64,000 bases of DNA from CAZDWZ01 sp964509425 (GCA_964509425.1 CAZDWZ010000004.1:384859-448858); one strand, 5' to 3'; positions 1-8,551 are shown, numbered from the stretch's first letter. Notes: generated by a model not told the origin, from the letters alone. Program-made: numbers and translations.

Positions 1-96
1 TTCGATGAAGGCGGAGACTTGGAGATAAAAGTTGAACTCGGCGTGTTTCGGAACGGAGTCCCCGTTCGAGACGCGGGGTTGAGGCCGCTGACTTAG
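1..96 (+). CDS. 3' end of an unidentified protein (partial)
   Basis: Frame 1 is open from the window edge to a TAG at 94-96 and encodes 31 residues (starting FDEGGDLEIKV, ending GLRPLT) with coding-like codon use. It converges on the DUF6502 gene. The same frame stays open for 20 more codons after the TAG, to TGA at 157-159, and still looks coding, so the gene may carry a premature stop or the stop may be real. Too little is visible to assign a family. Confidence 0.35.
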   Translation, partial: FDEGGDLEIKVELGVFRNGVPVRDAGLRPLT

Positions 97-217
97 GGAG
101 TGCATCCGGTCGAGCTTGTCGACGGACGTAACCGGATTCCCGTCTCCAATTACGCTTGAGGAAAGGCTATCGGGTCAAAAGTTATGCTGCCTTCCGTTTG
201 TGCGGCGGGCCCGCTAT

Positions 218-1057
218 TCAACGCAATGCACGTCGATTGTCTTTACTCCCCTGTGATCCCGCCGGTGTCAAAACGCTAAACGCACCCAATGCGACTCGTG
301 TACCGCCGCTTTTTCCAGCGAGCTTTGGGTTGATATCGCAATCGAATTGAGACAGATACTCGCTGACTCGCCGATGAAACTCAGTGCCTTCTCGAAGCAG
401 CCAAAGCTTGATCTCTTCCTCCGACTCCACTGAGATGTTGTCGTAATGCGTCTTGATGTGGAGATTCGGGACTTCCGGTTCTTCGAAGATATTCCGCTCG
501 ACCCCTTCGAAGAGATCGTTGGCATCTGCAGCGAGCAGCTTCAAGCCTTGACGAATGTCTCCGACCGGTACGAAGATCTGAGAGCGAAGCTGAAGTCCAG
601 TGCTCACGCGTTCTACAGCGCCCATTCTCTCGATCTCGAAAAGGACCGCATATGGATTAACGTCCTTACTGACTGAGCGCACCAAACGAACGAACTCACT
701 GTCTTTTCCCTCGCACTCGAGCACTCGAGGGCGTCCGCCTGCAGTGCAGAATCGCTTGTCATTTCGCCACTGTCCGATGATCCGGCTGAGGAGCCCACTT
801 TCATCTTTATTCTTGGATCTCCGGCTCAGAAGACGCACGACGTCGCGGCGATGAACTCCGGTCATAATGCTCAGTTTGCTCGTGCTTGGAGCGATTCCAC
901 AGGCATTCACTTCCTCAAAGGCAGCTTCGACGAGAGCGTGCTTCAGAGCTTCGACGAGGTCCTGCAGCCGCATTGAACGGCGGATACAGAAACGCGCCAG
1001 GGGCTGAACGAGGAAGACGAGAGAATCAGCGATGGCTCTGGTGACGGCATTTCCCAT
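218..1057 (-). CDS. DUF6502 family protein
   Basis: About 279 residues from the ATG at 1057; a TTG at 1075 is an alternative, and neither has a clear ribosome site. The layout matches DUF6502 proteins as I know them: an N-terminal helix resembling 'PLARFCIRRSMRLQDLVEAL', then a predicted helix-turn-helix ('STSKLSIMTGVHRRDVVRLL'), then a short motif 'IIGQWRNDKRFCTAGGRPRVL', with a less conserved C-terminal half. The family has no settled function; the HTH-like part suggests nucleic-acid binding or regulation, which is inference. No signal peptide is visible, so it should be cytoplasmic. It is divergent from the lipoprotein pair that follows. Confidence 0.8.
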   Translation of the reverse strand: MGNAVTRAIADSLVFLVQPLARFCIRRSMRLQDLVEALKHALVEAAFEEVNACGIAPSTSKLSIMTGVHRRDVVRLLSRRSKNKDESGLLSRIIGQWRNDKRFCTAGGRPRVLECEGKDSEFVRLVRSVSKDVNPYAVLFEIERMGAVERVSTGLQLRSQIFVPVGDIRQGLKLLAADANDLFEGVERNIFEEPEVPNLHIKTHYDNISVESEEEIKLWLLREGTEFHRRVSEYLSQFDCDINPKLAGKSGGTRVALGAFSVLTPAGSQGSKDNRRALR

Positions 1058-1141
1058 TTTGTCTGCGAATTCCAAGGGTTGTGAAACTTACACATCACAT
1101 TCTATCGGCACTCCATAGCGAAAACAAGATAAAAACGGTGC

Positions 1142-1169
1142 TTGACTTTCGTGTATCGAAGCCTGTAGA
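1142..1169 (+). promoter_or_regulatory. Candidate sigma-70 promoter for the lipoprotein pair
   Basis: TTGACT (1142-1147), a 16-bp spacer and TGTAGA (1164-1169) lie just ahead of the two lipoprotein genes. Transcription starting near 1176 would favour the ATG at 1205 over the upstream GTG at 1178. The -10 box is only a moderate match. Confidence 0.4.
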
Positions 1170-1204
1170 GTGGGGCTGTGAAAATTTTACATCCCAAGGA
1201 GCCT

Positions 1205-1789
1205 ATGTTTCAAGGAGTCAAACAATTGCCGCGAACGATAATCGCAGTATGTATTCTCTTCGGCTGCGGCGGGGGTAGCACAGGAACGGGAGCGTTCTCT
1301 GGTGGAATTGATCAGAAGAAAACGATCGGAACTTTTACGGAAGCCGAGGTGCAGCAGTTCTGCAATCGGTTTACAGATTTTGCGAAAGACAGCCTCACTT
1401 CCGAAAAGATCTGCACATTGACCGGAATCTTCGAGGCATCATTATCGTCGCAGTTCGAGCCGGACCCTCTCACTCCTCCTGAGCAGCAGCAGTTGTGCGA
1501 AGTAGAACGAGCCTCCTGTCTGAACGATTCGGAAGCATCATCAGCCGGTGTGCCAGAGTGCGAAATCAGCTCTTCCATCGGCATCCAGCAGTGCGGAGCG
1601 ACCGCCGGCGAGCTCGAGGCCTGCCTTAGCGAACGGATCAATGCGCTTAAGATCCTCTTCGACGGGATTAGCTGCGACCTGCTCGTGAACCAGGCAGAGG
1701 TGGACCAATTACAGGTCGAGCTTCAACAGGCCCAACGGAACAACGCTTGCGACTCTATCGAGCGTCAGTGTCCCGGAATATTCGATTAG
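1205..1789 (+). CDS. Cysteine-rich putative lipoprotein
   Basis: 194 residues from the ATG at 1205, which has AAGGAG close upstream (a short, 3-base spacing). An in-frame GTG at 1178 would add nine residues. The N-terminus is basic, then hydrophobic, and ends in the lipobox LFGC followed by Gly/Ser/Thr-rich linker, as in secreted lipoproteins. The mature part has about ten further cysteines spread along its length, which suggests disulfides in the periplasm or on the surface. The family is not recognised. The next lipoprotein gene starts 10 bp after this stop, so the two are very probably co-transcribed. Confidence 0.75.
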   Translation: MFQGVKQLPRTIIAVCILFGCGGGSTGTGAFSGGIDQKKTIGTFTEAEVQQFCNRFTDFAKDSLTSEKICTLTGIFEASLSSQFEPDPLTPPEQQQLCEVERASCLNDSEASSAGVPECEISSSIGIQQCGATAGELEACLSERINALKILFDGISCDLLVNQAEVDQLQVELQQAQRNNACDSIERQCPGIFD

Positions 1790-1799
1790 AGGAGGCTTC

Positions 1800-2345
1800 A
1801 TGCAAATTCGAACCGTCTTGTTGATCATCGGACTCGTTGCATGCCTTGCCGGCTGCGTGGTTCAGAGCCCGGCGCAAGGATACCCCGGAATGATGCGAAG
1901 CGAACACGAGGTCGCTCTTGTCCGTGTGAGCGACCTCGGCAGTGGCGATCGTACCTACATGCGTCTCTCACACATCGTACTCGATGGCTCCGCGACAGTG
2001 GGCTCCAACATGCTCCAATCAAGCGGAGTCGCGATACTTCCGGGTTACCATTCGATCGACTTTGATTGGTCGTTTCAAGATGAGTCAAACTCCGAACCGG
2101 GACTGAATTTGGTTTGGAATAAATCAGGGCATTGTCACATTGCAATCAATGCCCTGCCGGGTGAACAGTATCTTGTCGTGGTTTTGGTGGACAACGACGG
2201 GAGCTGGTTCTCGGATCCGCGGGTTAGAGCAGAGGTAAGAGACTTGAAAAGCCTGCTCTCGTATCGGCAGGTCGGCGACTCTGTGCGATGTTCATACGGC
2301 GGACGCGGAGTTGGCACGTACCTTGATCTATCGAAAGAGTTGTAA
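1800..2345 (+). CDS. Putative lipoprotein of unknown function
   Basis: 181 residues from an ATG preceded by a good GGAGG site (1791-1795). A short basic N-terminus and hydrophobic stretch end in LAGC, a canonical lipobox, so this should be a lipoprotein. The mature region (for example 'ILPGYHSIDFDWSF') looks beta-rich and resembles small envelope lipoproteins, but I cannot name a family. It is the second gene of the pair and probably shares the promoter near 1142. Possible partner of the cysteine-rich lipoprotein, by adjacency only. Confidence 0.75.
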   Translation: MQIRTVLLIIGLVACLAGCVVQSPAQGYPGMMRSEHEVALVRVSDLGSGDRTYMRLSHIVLDGSATVGSNMLQSSGVAILPGYHSIDFDWSFQDESNSEPGLNLVWNKSGHCHIAINALPGEQYLVVVLVDNDGSWFSDPRVRAEVRDLKSLLSYRQVGDSVRCSYGGRGVGTYLDLSKEL

Positions 2346-2447
2346 GGCAGTGTCGTCTTGCAAGCACTGCTTGAAGCTTTCGGCTGTGGTCGAGGCGTCG
2401 GACTAAGGCGGGGTCGAGAGCCGAACAGCGCTCCAAACCCCGGCCGT

Positions 2448-3128
2448 TTAGGCATTTACGATAAACTCAGGAAGCTTCAATACTTCCGGCTCATCCTCAT
2501 TGCCAAAGGAAGCAATGACTCCGGAAAGTCCGAAGCGTTGTCCCTCGTTTACAAGGCTATACTCCGCGTATGCCCGGACGACGTGATCGACCGCCGCGCG
2601 AGAGAGCGACTCTTCCGTGCACACATCCGGTGCACCAAGCTGAATCACGCACGCCGACTCCGGGAGATGCGGGCGAACAATCTCAAGAAGACTCGGACCT
2701 TTGTCCGACTCGAGCGAGAATCGTTCACTATCGTCCACAAATCTCCAAACTTGAAAATTCGGAGTTTGTTGCGTCAGAAAAACGAGATCGGGCTTCTGCT
2801 CCTCTAACGTGGCCGGCAAGAGCTCAACGAGCGCGTCCTGCGTGAAAAATGATTGGCAGAGATCTCGCGGCAGACTTCTGCCCTCATGCCGGAGGAGGTT
2901 CCAACTCGCGAGGAGTTTTGTTCTAACCTTCGCTTGGTGAAGCAGCCTAGCTACTTTCAACCCAAGCCGCCCATGGTGATCTCTCGATGGAAAAACCTGA
3001 AAAGACTCGCTCCCCTTTGCCTCCGGCAGAACGTTTCCGGTGGAACGGATGGTGGTGCTCCGTCCAATCATGCTACCCGCAACCACAACAGCACTCAGGT
3101 TCATCTCGCGAAGATCCGGCAATTTCAT
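2448..3128 (-). CDS. Unrecognised cytoplasmic protein
   Basis: 226 residues from the ATG at 3128, chosen because GAGGAG lies about 10 bases upstream; an ATG at 3164 and a GTG at 3170 lack a ribosome site. No signal peptide or membrane segment is visible. The N-terminal half ('VVVAGSMIGRSTTIR', later 'GRLGLKVARLLHQAKVRTKLL') faintly recalls the start of ribokinase/PfkB-type kinases, but the C-terminal GxGD signature of that family is absent, so I do not assign it. It lies downstream of the Lrp/AsnC-type regulator on the same strand and could be co-transcribed with it. Confidence 0.6.
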   Translation of the reverse strand: MKLPDLREMNLSAVVVAGSMIGRSTTIRSTGNVLPEAKGSESFQVFPSRDHHGRLGLKVARLLHQAKVRTKLLASWNLLRHEGRSLPRDLCQSFFTQDALVELLPATLEEQKPDLVFLTQQTPNFQVWRFVDDSERFSLESDKGPSLLEIVRPHLPESACVIQLGAPDVCTEESLSRAAVDHVVRAYAEYSLVNEGQRFGLSGVIASFGNEDEPEVLKLPEFIVNA

Positions 3129-3246
3129 TGTTTTCGGGCTCCTCTCTGTTTGGCGTATTGGCATGTTCACGAATGCCGGGAACCGGCACTATTGGATATA
3201 GGTTCCGTAATTTTGCCGAAAAGTGAGAAAGGGCAGCGAAAACGTC

Positions 3247-4254
3247 TTATTTTACCGCAGAATTCGCCACAAGTGGCATGCCCTGCGCGATCGCAAGCTC
3301 ATGTGGGAGCCACCGGAACGACTCATTGTGAATGAGAAGGGTTCGAAAGTTATCGATCACGGGCGAGAACTCCTCCCTCAACGAATCTAATATCTCATTG
3401 TATTGCCCGAGACTTTCCACTTCCATTTCCATTTCCAGTGGGCATTCCCCGATCTGGCGGATGAAGAAGGTGATATGCGGATGGTTCTCACAAAAATCGA
3501 AGAGCTGCTTCAGACTCTTCGCTTGATAACTCGAAAGAAAAAGTTGGGTCTTGAAATACAACATACCGAGCTTTTCGTGATCCACTTCGAGCCGGTAGCC
3601 GGCAACGATGCCTTTTTCCTCAAGCTGCTCCAAGCGATATTTTACAATTGCCGGAGTTGAGTCCAATCTCTCCGCTATTTCCCGAAAACCGAGGCGCGCG
3701 TCGGAAGTCAGAAGATTAAGAATTCCGTATTCAAGCTGGTCGATCGATTCTTGGCCGGGTTCTCCGCCAGTGCGGATTCCTGGTCCGCCTTTCCCCGAGA
3801 AATACCCCTTACGAAACCACCAAACATCGATGAGGGTATAGATCGCGTATTCAATGATGATGTCATGAAATTGCGAGACCAGCTCGCTGTGACTTTCGTA
3901 AAATTCGCGCGGCGTACGCGCAACGATTGCGACATTGATGTCCCAGTTCCCGTCATACGCGGCAACCCGATACACGTCGCGTTTTTTGTGGAGGTAATCA
4001 AAAAGATCCTTGCTCCGCTTACGATTGGTGCGAAGCCTCAAATAGACCTTGTACACCGTGAGCCCGAGCCGATAGAGATTGATTGTCGCGACGAACCTCC
4101 GGATATATCCGAGCTCAACGAGCCTTTCGACTCGGTATTCGACTCTATCCCTTCCCTGTCTGACCTTCCGGGCCAGCTCAGAAAACGACTGCCTCGAATT
4201 AAAATCGAGCTCGAAAAGGATTTTCCGGTCAAGCGAGTCTATTTGTTCAGGCAT
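3247..4254 (-). CDS. Tandem Lrp/AsnC-family transcriptional regulator
   Basis: 335 residues, about twice the usual Lrp length, built from two Lrp-like units. Unit one starts with the AsnC-type helix-turn-helix 'IDSLDRKILFELDFNSRQSF' and continues with a divergent RAM-like region; unit two begins near residue 175 with 'LEYGILNLLTSDARLGFREI' and ends in a second ligand-like domain. Lrp/AsnC proteins bind DNA and usually sense amino acids. The duplicated form could act as a built-in dimer. It is divergent from mazG with a 170-bp shared upstream region, so autoregulation there is plausible. The effector cannot be inferred. Confidence 0.85.
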   Translation of the reverse strand: MPEQIDSLDRKILFELDFNSRQSFSELARKVRQGRDRVEYRVERLVELGYIRRFVATINLYRLGLTVYKVYLRLRTNRKRSKDLFDYLHKKRDVYRVAAYDGNWDINVAIVARTPREFYESHSELVSQFHDIIIEYAIYTLIDVWWFRKGYFSGKGGPGIRTGGEPGQESIDQLEYGILNLLTSDARLGFREIAERLDSTPAIVKYRLEQLEEKGIVAGYRLEVDHEKLGMLYFKTQLFLSSYQAKSLKQLFDFCENHPHITFFIRQIGECPLEMEMEVESLGQYNEILDSLREEFSPVIDNFRTLLIHNESFRWLPHELAIAQGMPLVANSAVK

Positions 4255-4424
4255 GAGCGAAAACTATAGCTCTTTTCCCAGAAAATAAACAAAAATCGCC
4301 TTCTTCCGGGCATTTCCTCGAAGGAACTTTCTCGCGCTTTTGCCGATCCTCGACCTTCAGCGGTCGGCCTGAGACCGAGGAACGTTTATTTGCTGAACGC
4401 GGCATGAGGAGCTAGAAACGGTTC

Positions 4425-5291
4425 ATGTCCAACAACGACCCGTTCGCAAAATTTGTCGAAATTATCGCCGCCCTTCGTCATCCCGTTACAGGCTGCCCCT
4501 GGGATCTCGAGCAAACGCATCGGAGCATCAGGCCGTATCTCATCGAGGAAGCCTACGAGGTGCTCGATGCCATAGACGCTGATTCCGACACCGCCCTCAA
4601 AGAGGAATTAGGCGATCTGCTCCTTCAGGTGGTCCTTCACTCTCAGATTGCAACGGATCGAAAAGCATTCTCGATCGATGAAGTGGTTCGCGGAGTAAGC
4701 GAGAAGATGGTGCGCCGGCACCCGCACGTTTTCGGCGACACAAAAGTCACCGGCTCGGCTCAGGTCCTTACGAACTGGGAACAAATCAAATCGGAAGAGA
4801 AATCAAAACTCGGTGATAAGCAGGCGGAAGCGCGAACCTCATTGCTGGACGGTGTCCCGAAGCAGATGCCGCAGCTCACTCGGGCCCAACGGATCGGCGA
4901 AAAAGCTTCCCGAGTGGGATTCGAATGGGAAGCTCTTGAGGGCGTTCTGGCGAAGGTTGACGAAGAGCTGAGCGAGCTGAAGGCCGAAATTCAGGAGAAC
5001 GAGATCCCGCCTCATGCGCTCACGACCGCTCCAAAGTCGAGACCGGCCGAAGCCCAGTTAAGGCTGGAAGAGGAGTTCGGCGACCTCCTCTTCTCAGTGA
5101 CCCAACTTGGCCGATGGCTCGGGGTCGGGGCTGAGGACTCACTCCGGGGAACCATCGAGAAGTTCAGTTCACGATTCCGTTGGATGGAAGAAAACGCTCC
5201 TAAACCACTGAAAGATTGCAGCCCTGGAGAGCTTGACTCGCTTTGGACCGAGGCCAAGATGCTTAAAAGACGACCGGGTGCCAGGCGCTAA
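4425..5291 (+). CDS. mazG: Nucleoside triphosphate pyrophosphohydrolase MazG
   Basis: 288 residues from an ATG with GAGGAG upstream. MazG hydrolyses NTPs to NMP and pyrophosphate and helps remove aberrant nucleotides in the cytoplasm. Both MazG repeats are seen: the first has E-E at 41-42 and the EELGD motif at 60-64; the second has 'VDEELSELKAEI' and 'LEEEFGDLLFSV'. The opening 'CPWDLEQTHRSIRPYLIEEA' is the family hallmark. A spacer between the repeats is longer than in E. coli MazG (263 residues). It is followed by rpsT, which has its own promoter. Confidence 0.93.
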   Translation: MSNNDPFAKFVEIIAALRHPVTGCPWDLEQTHRSIRPYLIEEAYEVLDAIDADSDTALKEELGDLLLQVVLHSQIATDRKAFSIDEVVRGVSEKMVRRHPHVFGDTKVTGSAQVLTNWEQIKSEEKSKLGDKQAEARTSLLDGVPKQMPQLTRAQRIGEKASRVGFEWEALEGVLAKVDEELSELKAEIQENEIPPHALTTAPKSRPAEAQLRLEEEFGDLLFSVTQLGRWLGVGAEDSLRGTIEKFSSRFRWMEENAPKPLKDCSPGELDSLWTEAKMLKRRPGARR

Positions 5292-5343
5292 TCCCTCCTC
5301 CGGGCCCGGTTCGGGGCTGGGGCGGATTTTCCGGATAAGGGGT

Positions 5344-5372
5344 TTTACATTTCCTGAATTCTTCGGTAGATA
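5344..5372 (+). promoter_or_regulatory. Sigma-70-type promoter of rpsT
   Basis: TTTACA (5344-5349), a 17-bp spacer and TAGATA (5367-5372) lie 30 bp ahead of the rpsT start. Both boxes are close to consensus and the spacing is ideal. Confidence 0.65.
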
Positions 5373-5401
5373 GGGCACCTTTCGAACAGGGAAATGTATT
5401 C

Positions 5402-5674
5402 ATGGCAACTCATAAGTCTGCAGAAAAACGATATCGTCAAAGCGTCAAGCGACGGGATAACAACCGTTTTGCTAAGGCGACAATCCGCTCGACCTTGAAG
5501 AAGGCGTTGAGCCTGGCTGAAGCCGGCAAGGTTGACGAAGCGAAGGTGCAGGCAAAGCTCGCAACCAAGCTCCTCGATAAGGCCGCTATCCATGGCGTAC
5601 TTCACAAGAAGAACGCTGCGCGCCGTATTTCGCGACTGAATTCGCATATCCAAGCTGCAGGCGCCGCTAAGTAA
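5402..5674 (+). CDS. rpsT: 30S ribosomal protein S20
   Basis: 90 residues, the normal length. The N-terminus 'MATHKSAEKRYRQSVKRRDN' and the central 'RSTLKKALSLAEAGKVDEA' are typical of S20, as is 'AAIHGVLHKKNAARRISRLN'. S20 binds 16S rRNA in the small subunit. It has its own promoter and a following intrinsic terminator, so it is a single-gene unit. Confidence 0.97.
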   Translation: MATHKSAEKRYRQSVKRRDNNRFAKATIRSTLKKALSLAEAGKVDEAKVQAKLATKLLDKAAIHGVLHKKNAARRISRLNSHIQAAGAAK

Positions 5675-5709
5675 GCGCCCTGCTCCTTTCTCCTTTGAGT
5701 AGTTGAAAC

Positions 5710-5740
5710 GTCCGGGGCGCCTATGACCGGACTTTTCTGC
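5710..5740 (+). terminator. Intrinsic terminator of rpsT
   Basis: Stem GTCCGG (5710-5715) / CCGGAC (5727-5732) with an 11-base loop, followed at once by TTTT and then a further T-rich stretch. Confidence 0.8.
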
Positions 5741-5799
5741 GTTTTTGATTAGTGGGCTCTTTTTACGGATCTCTTCGTTGAAAGAGCGGCTGCGGTGCT

Positions 5800-5893
5800 T
5801 CCACCTTCGCTAAAGCTTCGGTGGACAAGTATTTACGGGTGGTAAACTCCGCTCCTCGCTCCTCGCCGCACTTTCGCCTCGACCACCGTAAAA
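5800..5893. repeat. Palindromic intergenic repeat (TTCGCTAAAGCTTC type)
   Basis: TCCACC (5800-5805) and GGTGGA (5820-5825) flank TTCGCTAAAGCTTC, and a second inverted pair follows: TTTACGGGTGGT (5832-5843) with ACCACCGTAAA (5882-5892). A core of this kind is, from memory, common as a dispersed intergenic repeat in many environmental bacterial genomes. A run of eight C follows at about 5896-5903. Confidence 0.55.
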
Positions 5894-5970
5894 ATCCCCC
5901 CCCTAATGCGTCGCTATACGGAATTTCATCGATTGACCGTGCTGCGTGCCGGAGAGCTATACTTCTCGGC

Positions 5971-6357
5971 ATGAATGCCAACGTTACGTTCACCACCGAC
6001 TTCTTCAAACCCGTAGAGGGAGAAGAGGAGAAGACCAATCCCGGAATTTTCGGCCAGCAGCTTTCCGAATGGCTGTCCGCCGAGCTTAAGAAGCGAGGAT
6101 TGCCCATCGAGGGCGCCGTCGCCGAGGATTTCGGCTGGGCGGTGATCGTCTCACGAACACCGGTTTTTTTGTGGCTCGCCTGCGGAAACACGGATGAGAG
6201 CAGAGACGAATGGAGTATTTATCCCGTCGCCGAACGGTCTCTCTTCCAGAGGATCTTTAGGCGGGACGATCCAACATCGGAGCTAAACGCAGTTTGGGAA
6301 CACGTACAAGCCATCGTGCCTACGGTCCCCGGCGTGAAGGACATTCGTTGGGATTAA
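5971..6357 (+). CDS. Uncharacterised 128-residue protein
   Basis: The start is placed at the ATG at 5971 ('MNANVTFTTDFFKPVEGEEE') because the frame upstream runs through repeat sequence; GGAGAG lies about 14 bases ahead. No signal peptide. It contains 'EDFGWAVIV' and 'WSIYPVAERSLFQRIFRR'. Short bacterial proteins with this look are conserved but unnamed as far as I recall. It ends 6 bp before the next gene, so it probably belongs to the cluster to 8551. Confidence 0.6.
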   Translation: MNANVTFTTDFFKPVEGEEEKTNPGIFGQQLSEWLSAELKKRGLPIEGAVAEDFGWAVIVSRTPVFLWLACGNTDESRDEWSIYPVAERSLFQRIFRRDDPTSELNAVWEHVQAIVPTVPGVKDIRWD

Positions 6358-6363
6358 AAACGC

Positions 6364-6933
6364 GTGGGATACTTCACTCGACTCTCGAAGATCTTTGACC
6401 AAGTGCCCAGCCGCTCCGGAGTCTTTCGCGTCGCTCACCTCGGAGGGATTCCCGAATCCTGGGAAGCGCAGGGAGACGCGATCCCTCCCGATTGGGATAT
6501 CTCAATCTTCAATGATACGCCCGAGGTCGATAGAGACCGCGTACATTACGAAGGAAACCTGAGAGCCGATCTTTCGGCGCGAAAAGATGGCGCGTTCGAT
6601 CTTGTCCTCAGCGTTTTCACGTTAGAATGTCTCCCAACTTTTAGTGAGCAGCTGCGGCACGCGCATCAAATTCGACGACTCGGGCGTCGATACGCCGTCT
6701 TCACCGGAGATTTTTCATCTCTCCTTCCCGCGGGATCGACGATACCGGCAATTCATTTTCTTCCACCCCCTTGCCAGCGTTTGTTGTTCAGGTTGTTTGG
6801 CGGCACTTCCTTGCCGAGGCGATTCCTCAGCAAGTCGGAAGTGGGAAGATTGTTTCCGCTTGCCGTTCTCGACCAAGCGCCGGAGGATTGCCAAAGAGGC
6901 CTTCTGTTCACGTATTCAACGGACGCGTTTTGA
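6364..6933 (+). CDS. Methyltransferase-like protein, possibly degenerate
   Basis: 189 residues from a GTG start. 'FRVAHLGGIP' sits where a SAM-binding glycine loop would be and 'AFDLVLSVFTLECLPTF' resembles motif IV of class I methyltransferases, followed by 'HAHQIRRLGRRYAVFTGDF'. The glycine-rich loop is imperfect, so activity is uncertain. The stop overlaps a TTG start of the next gene (TTGA), a coupling signature. The context of a second methyltransferase and a glycosyltransferase suggests surface glycan modification. Confidence 0.55.
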   Translation: MGYFTRLSKIFDQVPSRSGVFRVAHLGGIPESWEAQGDAIPPDWDISIFNDTPEVDRDRVHYEGNLRADLSARKDGAFDLVLSVFTLECLPTFSEQLRHAHQIRRLGRRYAVFTGDFSSLLPAGSTIPAIHFLPPPCQRLLFRLFGGTSLPRRFLSKSEVGRLFPLAVLDQAPEDCQRGLLFTYSTDAF

Positions 6934-7592
6934 TCTCATTCATAAAAGATTTTCTGAGACCACTCTTCCATCGAGTTCTTCTCGGGCATGCCGTTCGTCA
7001 AATCCGCTCCAAGCAGTCGAACGAGCTAACGCTTGATGATGCTCGATTATTGATCCGCGGCTGGTCGAACCCCGCGTGGAGCATCACTCCTGAACTCGCC
7101 GTTTCGCTTTGGAAACATGCGCTGGAATCGAATGGGCCGATTCTCGAATGCGGCTCGGGGATCTCCTCGATTCTTTTGGGACTCGCGCTCGAGCGCTCAG
7201 GTCGCGAAGTCTTCTGCTTAGAACATGATTCTATTTGGAAAGGGAAAATAGAGACAACGGCGCGGCGTTTCCAACTCAAAAACGTCACCGTAATTTACTC
7301 AGCTCTCATCGACTACGGGGAATTTGTTTGGTTCGAACGGAGCCCGACACTTCTCGCTCAAAAATATTCCTTTATATTCTGCGACGGTCCTCCCGGAGCT
7401 ACGAAAGGTGGACGTTACGGCGTTCTCCCGGTTTTACTTCAAGCATTGGAGTATCCATGCCTCATTTTGCTCGATGACGCGTCGAGACCGGAAGAACAGA
7501 AGACTCTGAACCGATGGTCGGAGAACTATGGCGTGCGATATGAAATAGTTGATTGCCCAAAGCCATACGCAATCGCGGTGAAAGACAGATGA
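6930..7592 (+). CDS. Class I SAM-dependent methyltransferase
   Basis: 220 residues if it starts at the TTG at 6930, which overlaps the previous stop; the longer frame from 6771 lies wholly inside the preceding gene and is unlikely. 'GPILECGSGISSILLGLALE' is a clear SAM-binding motif I, 'REVFCLEHDS' gives the acidic residue of motif II, and 'YSFIFCDGPPG' resembles motif IV. The acceptor is unknown; the adjoining glycosyltransferase suggests a sugar or polysaccharide. Its stop overlaps the next start as ATGA. Confidence 0.7.
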   Translation: MISFIKDFLRPLFHRVLLGHAVRQIRSKQSNELTLDDARLLIRGWSNPAWSITPELAVSLWKHALESNGPILECGSGISSILLGLALERSGREVFCLEHDSIWKGKIETTARRFQLKNVTVIYSALIDYGEFVWFERSPTLLAQKYSFIFCDGPPGATKGGRYGVLPVLLQALEYPCLILLDDASRPEEQKTLNRWSENYGVRYEIVDCPKPYAIAVKDR

Positions 7593-8551
7593 CAATCTCC
7601 TTCGTCATTGTAAGCAACCGCTGGAACGCTTTGCTCGAGGCGCTTCTGTCGTCCGTCTTAACGCAAGATACGGACAGGCCCTACGAGCTTGTACTCGTAA
7701 ATAACGGCTTCGATCGGAAACACGAAGACTTTCTGCTCACAATCCCTGAGAAGAACCGCCTTGCCACGACCCAAGTGCTTTACGAGCCACGCCCCGGGAA
7801 AATTTTCGGAATAAAACTGGGCTTTGAACATTGCCGAGGTGAATATGTTTCGCTCCTCGATGACGACAATTCAATCGGATCCGGTTTCCTAGCCTCGGTG
7901 TATGAGGCGCTTTGTCGTCACCCTGGAGTCGGTGGGATTTCACCCGACATACTGCCTCGGTGGCAGAAGTCTCCCCCCGAGTGGCTGGAGGAAGTGGGGT
8001 TTCAGTGCTTGAGTTATAACGTAAAAGATGAAACCGAAATCGTACCTGATCGTGAGGTTCGATTCGATACCAGGACGAACCACAACTTGGGTATGCCTCC
8101 GGGAGGCGGGATGATCGTGCATCGCGACCTTTCCTCGCGAATGTCCAGACTGCCCGACGAAGTTCTCGAATTGTATCCGCTCTCGTTCGACATGGAGCTT
8201 TGGTTCGGTCTGAAAGTCCTTTCGCGGTTCGCAGTTCGCACCAGTCGAATCCAACTCCATCATCACGTTCCGGAGACTCGAACCGGGCTTCCCTATCTCC
8301 TCGCCTTTAATTACCGGAAAATGAACCGCTACTCTCGGATAGTCTCTGCACGCGGCACACCAGAGCTCCGAAGAGGTCTCCTTCCCGCATCCGTCCGCTA
8401 TGTGCTTTCGACGCTGTTGCAATTTTTCGCCGGGAAGCAACACGCTGCCACGACCATCGTGCGATGTGCCCGCGGCTTCGGCATGTTTCAAGGCGCGGTT
8501 GCCGGAAGCCTCACGAAACGCGGCATAAAAGCCGATGAACTGTGGAGTTAG
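7589..8551 (+). CDS. Family 2 glycosyltransferase
   Basis: 320 residues from the ATG at 7589, which overlaps the previous stop by four bases; an in-frame ATG at 7553 lies within the upstream gene. GT-A fold features are clear: 'TISFVIVSNRWNALLEALL' at the start, a nucleotide-sugar-binding DDD motif in 'GEYVSLLDDDNSIG', and 'LGMPPGGGMIVHRD' in the acceptor half. It transfers a sugar to a surface polysaccharide, lipid or protein; the substrate cannot be told. Last gene of the coupled cluster from about 5971. Confidence 0.85.
   Translation: MTISFVIVSNRWNALLEALLSSVLTQDTDRPYELVLVNNGFDRKHEDFLLTIPEKNRLATTQVLYEPRPGKIFGIKLGFEHCRGEYVSLLDDDNSIGSGFLASVYEALCRHPGVGGISPDILPRWQKSPPEWLEEVGFQCLSYNVKDETEIVPDREVRFDTRTNHNLGMPPGGGMIVHRDLSSRMSRLPDEVLELYPLSFDMELWFGLKVLSRFAVRTSRIQLHHHVPETRTGLPYLLAFNYRKMNRYSRIVSARGTPELRRGLLPASVRYVLSTLLQFFAGKQHAATTIVRCARGFGMFQGAVAGSLTKRGIKADELWS

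Noticed and set aside
2344..2447. A terminator after the second lipoprotein gene
   Set aside because: CAAGCA/TGCTTG and TTCGGCT/AGCCGAA inverted pairs are present, but no T-run follows, so I do not call it.
6771..7592. Start of the second methyltransferase at the ATG at 6771
   Set aside because: The first 53 codons lie wholly within the preceding gene; the TTG at 6930 overlaps that gene's stop and gives a normal product.
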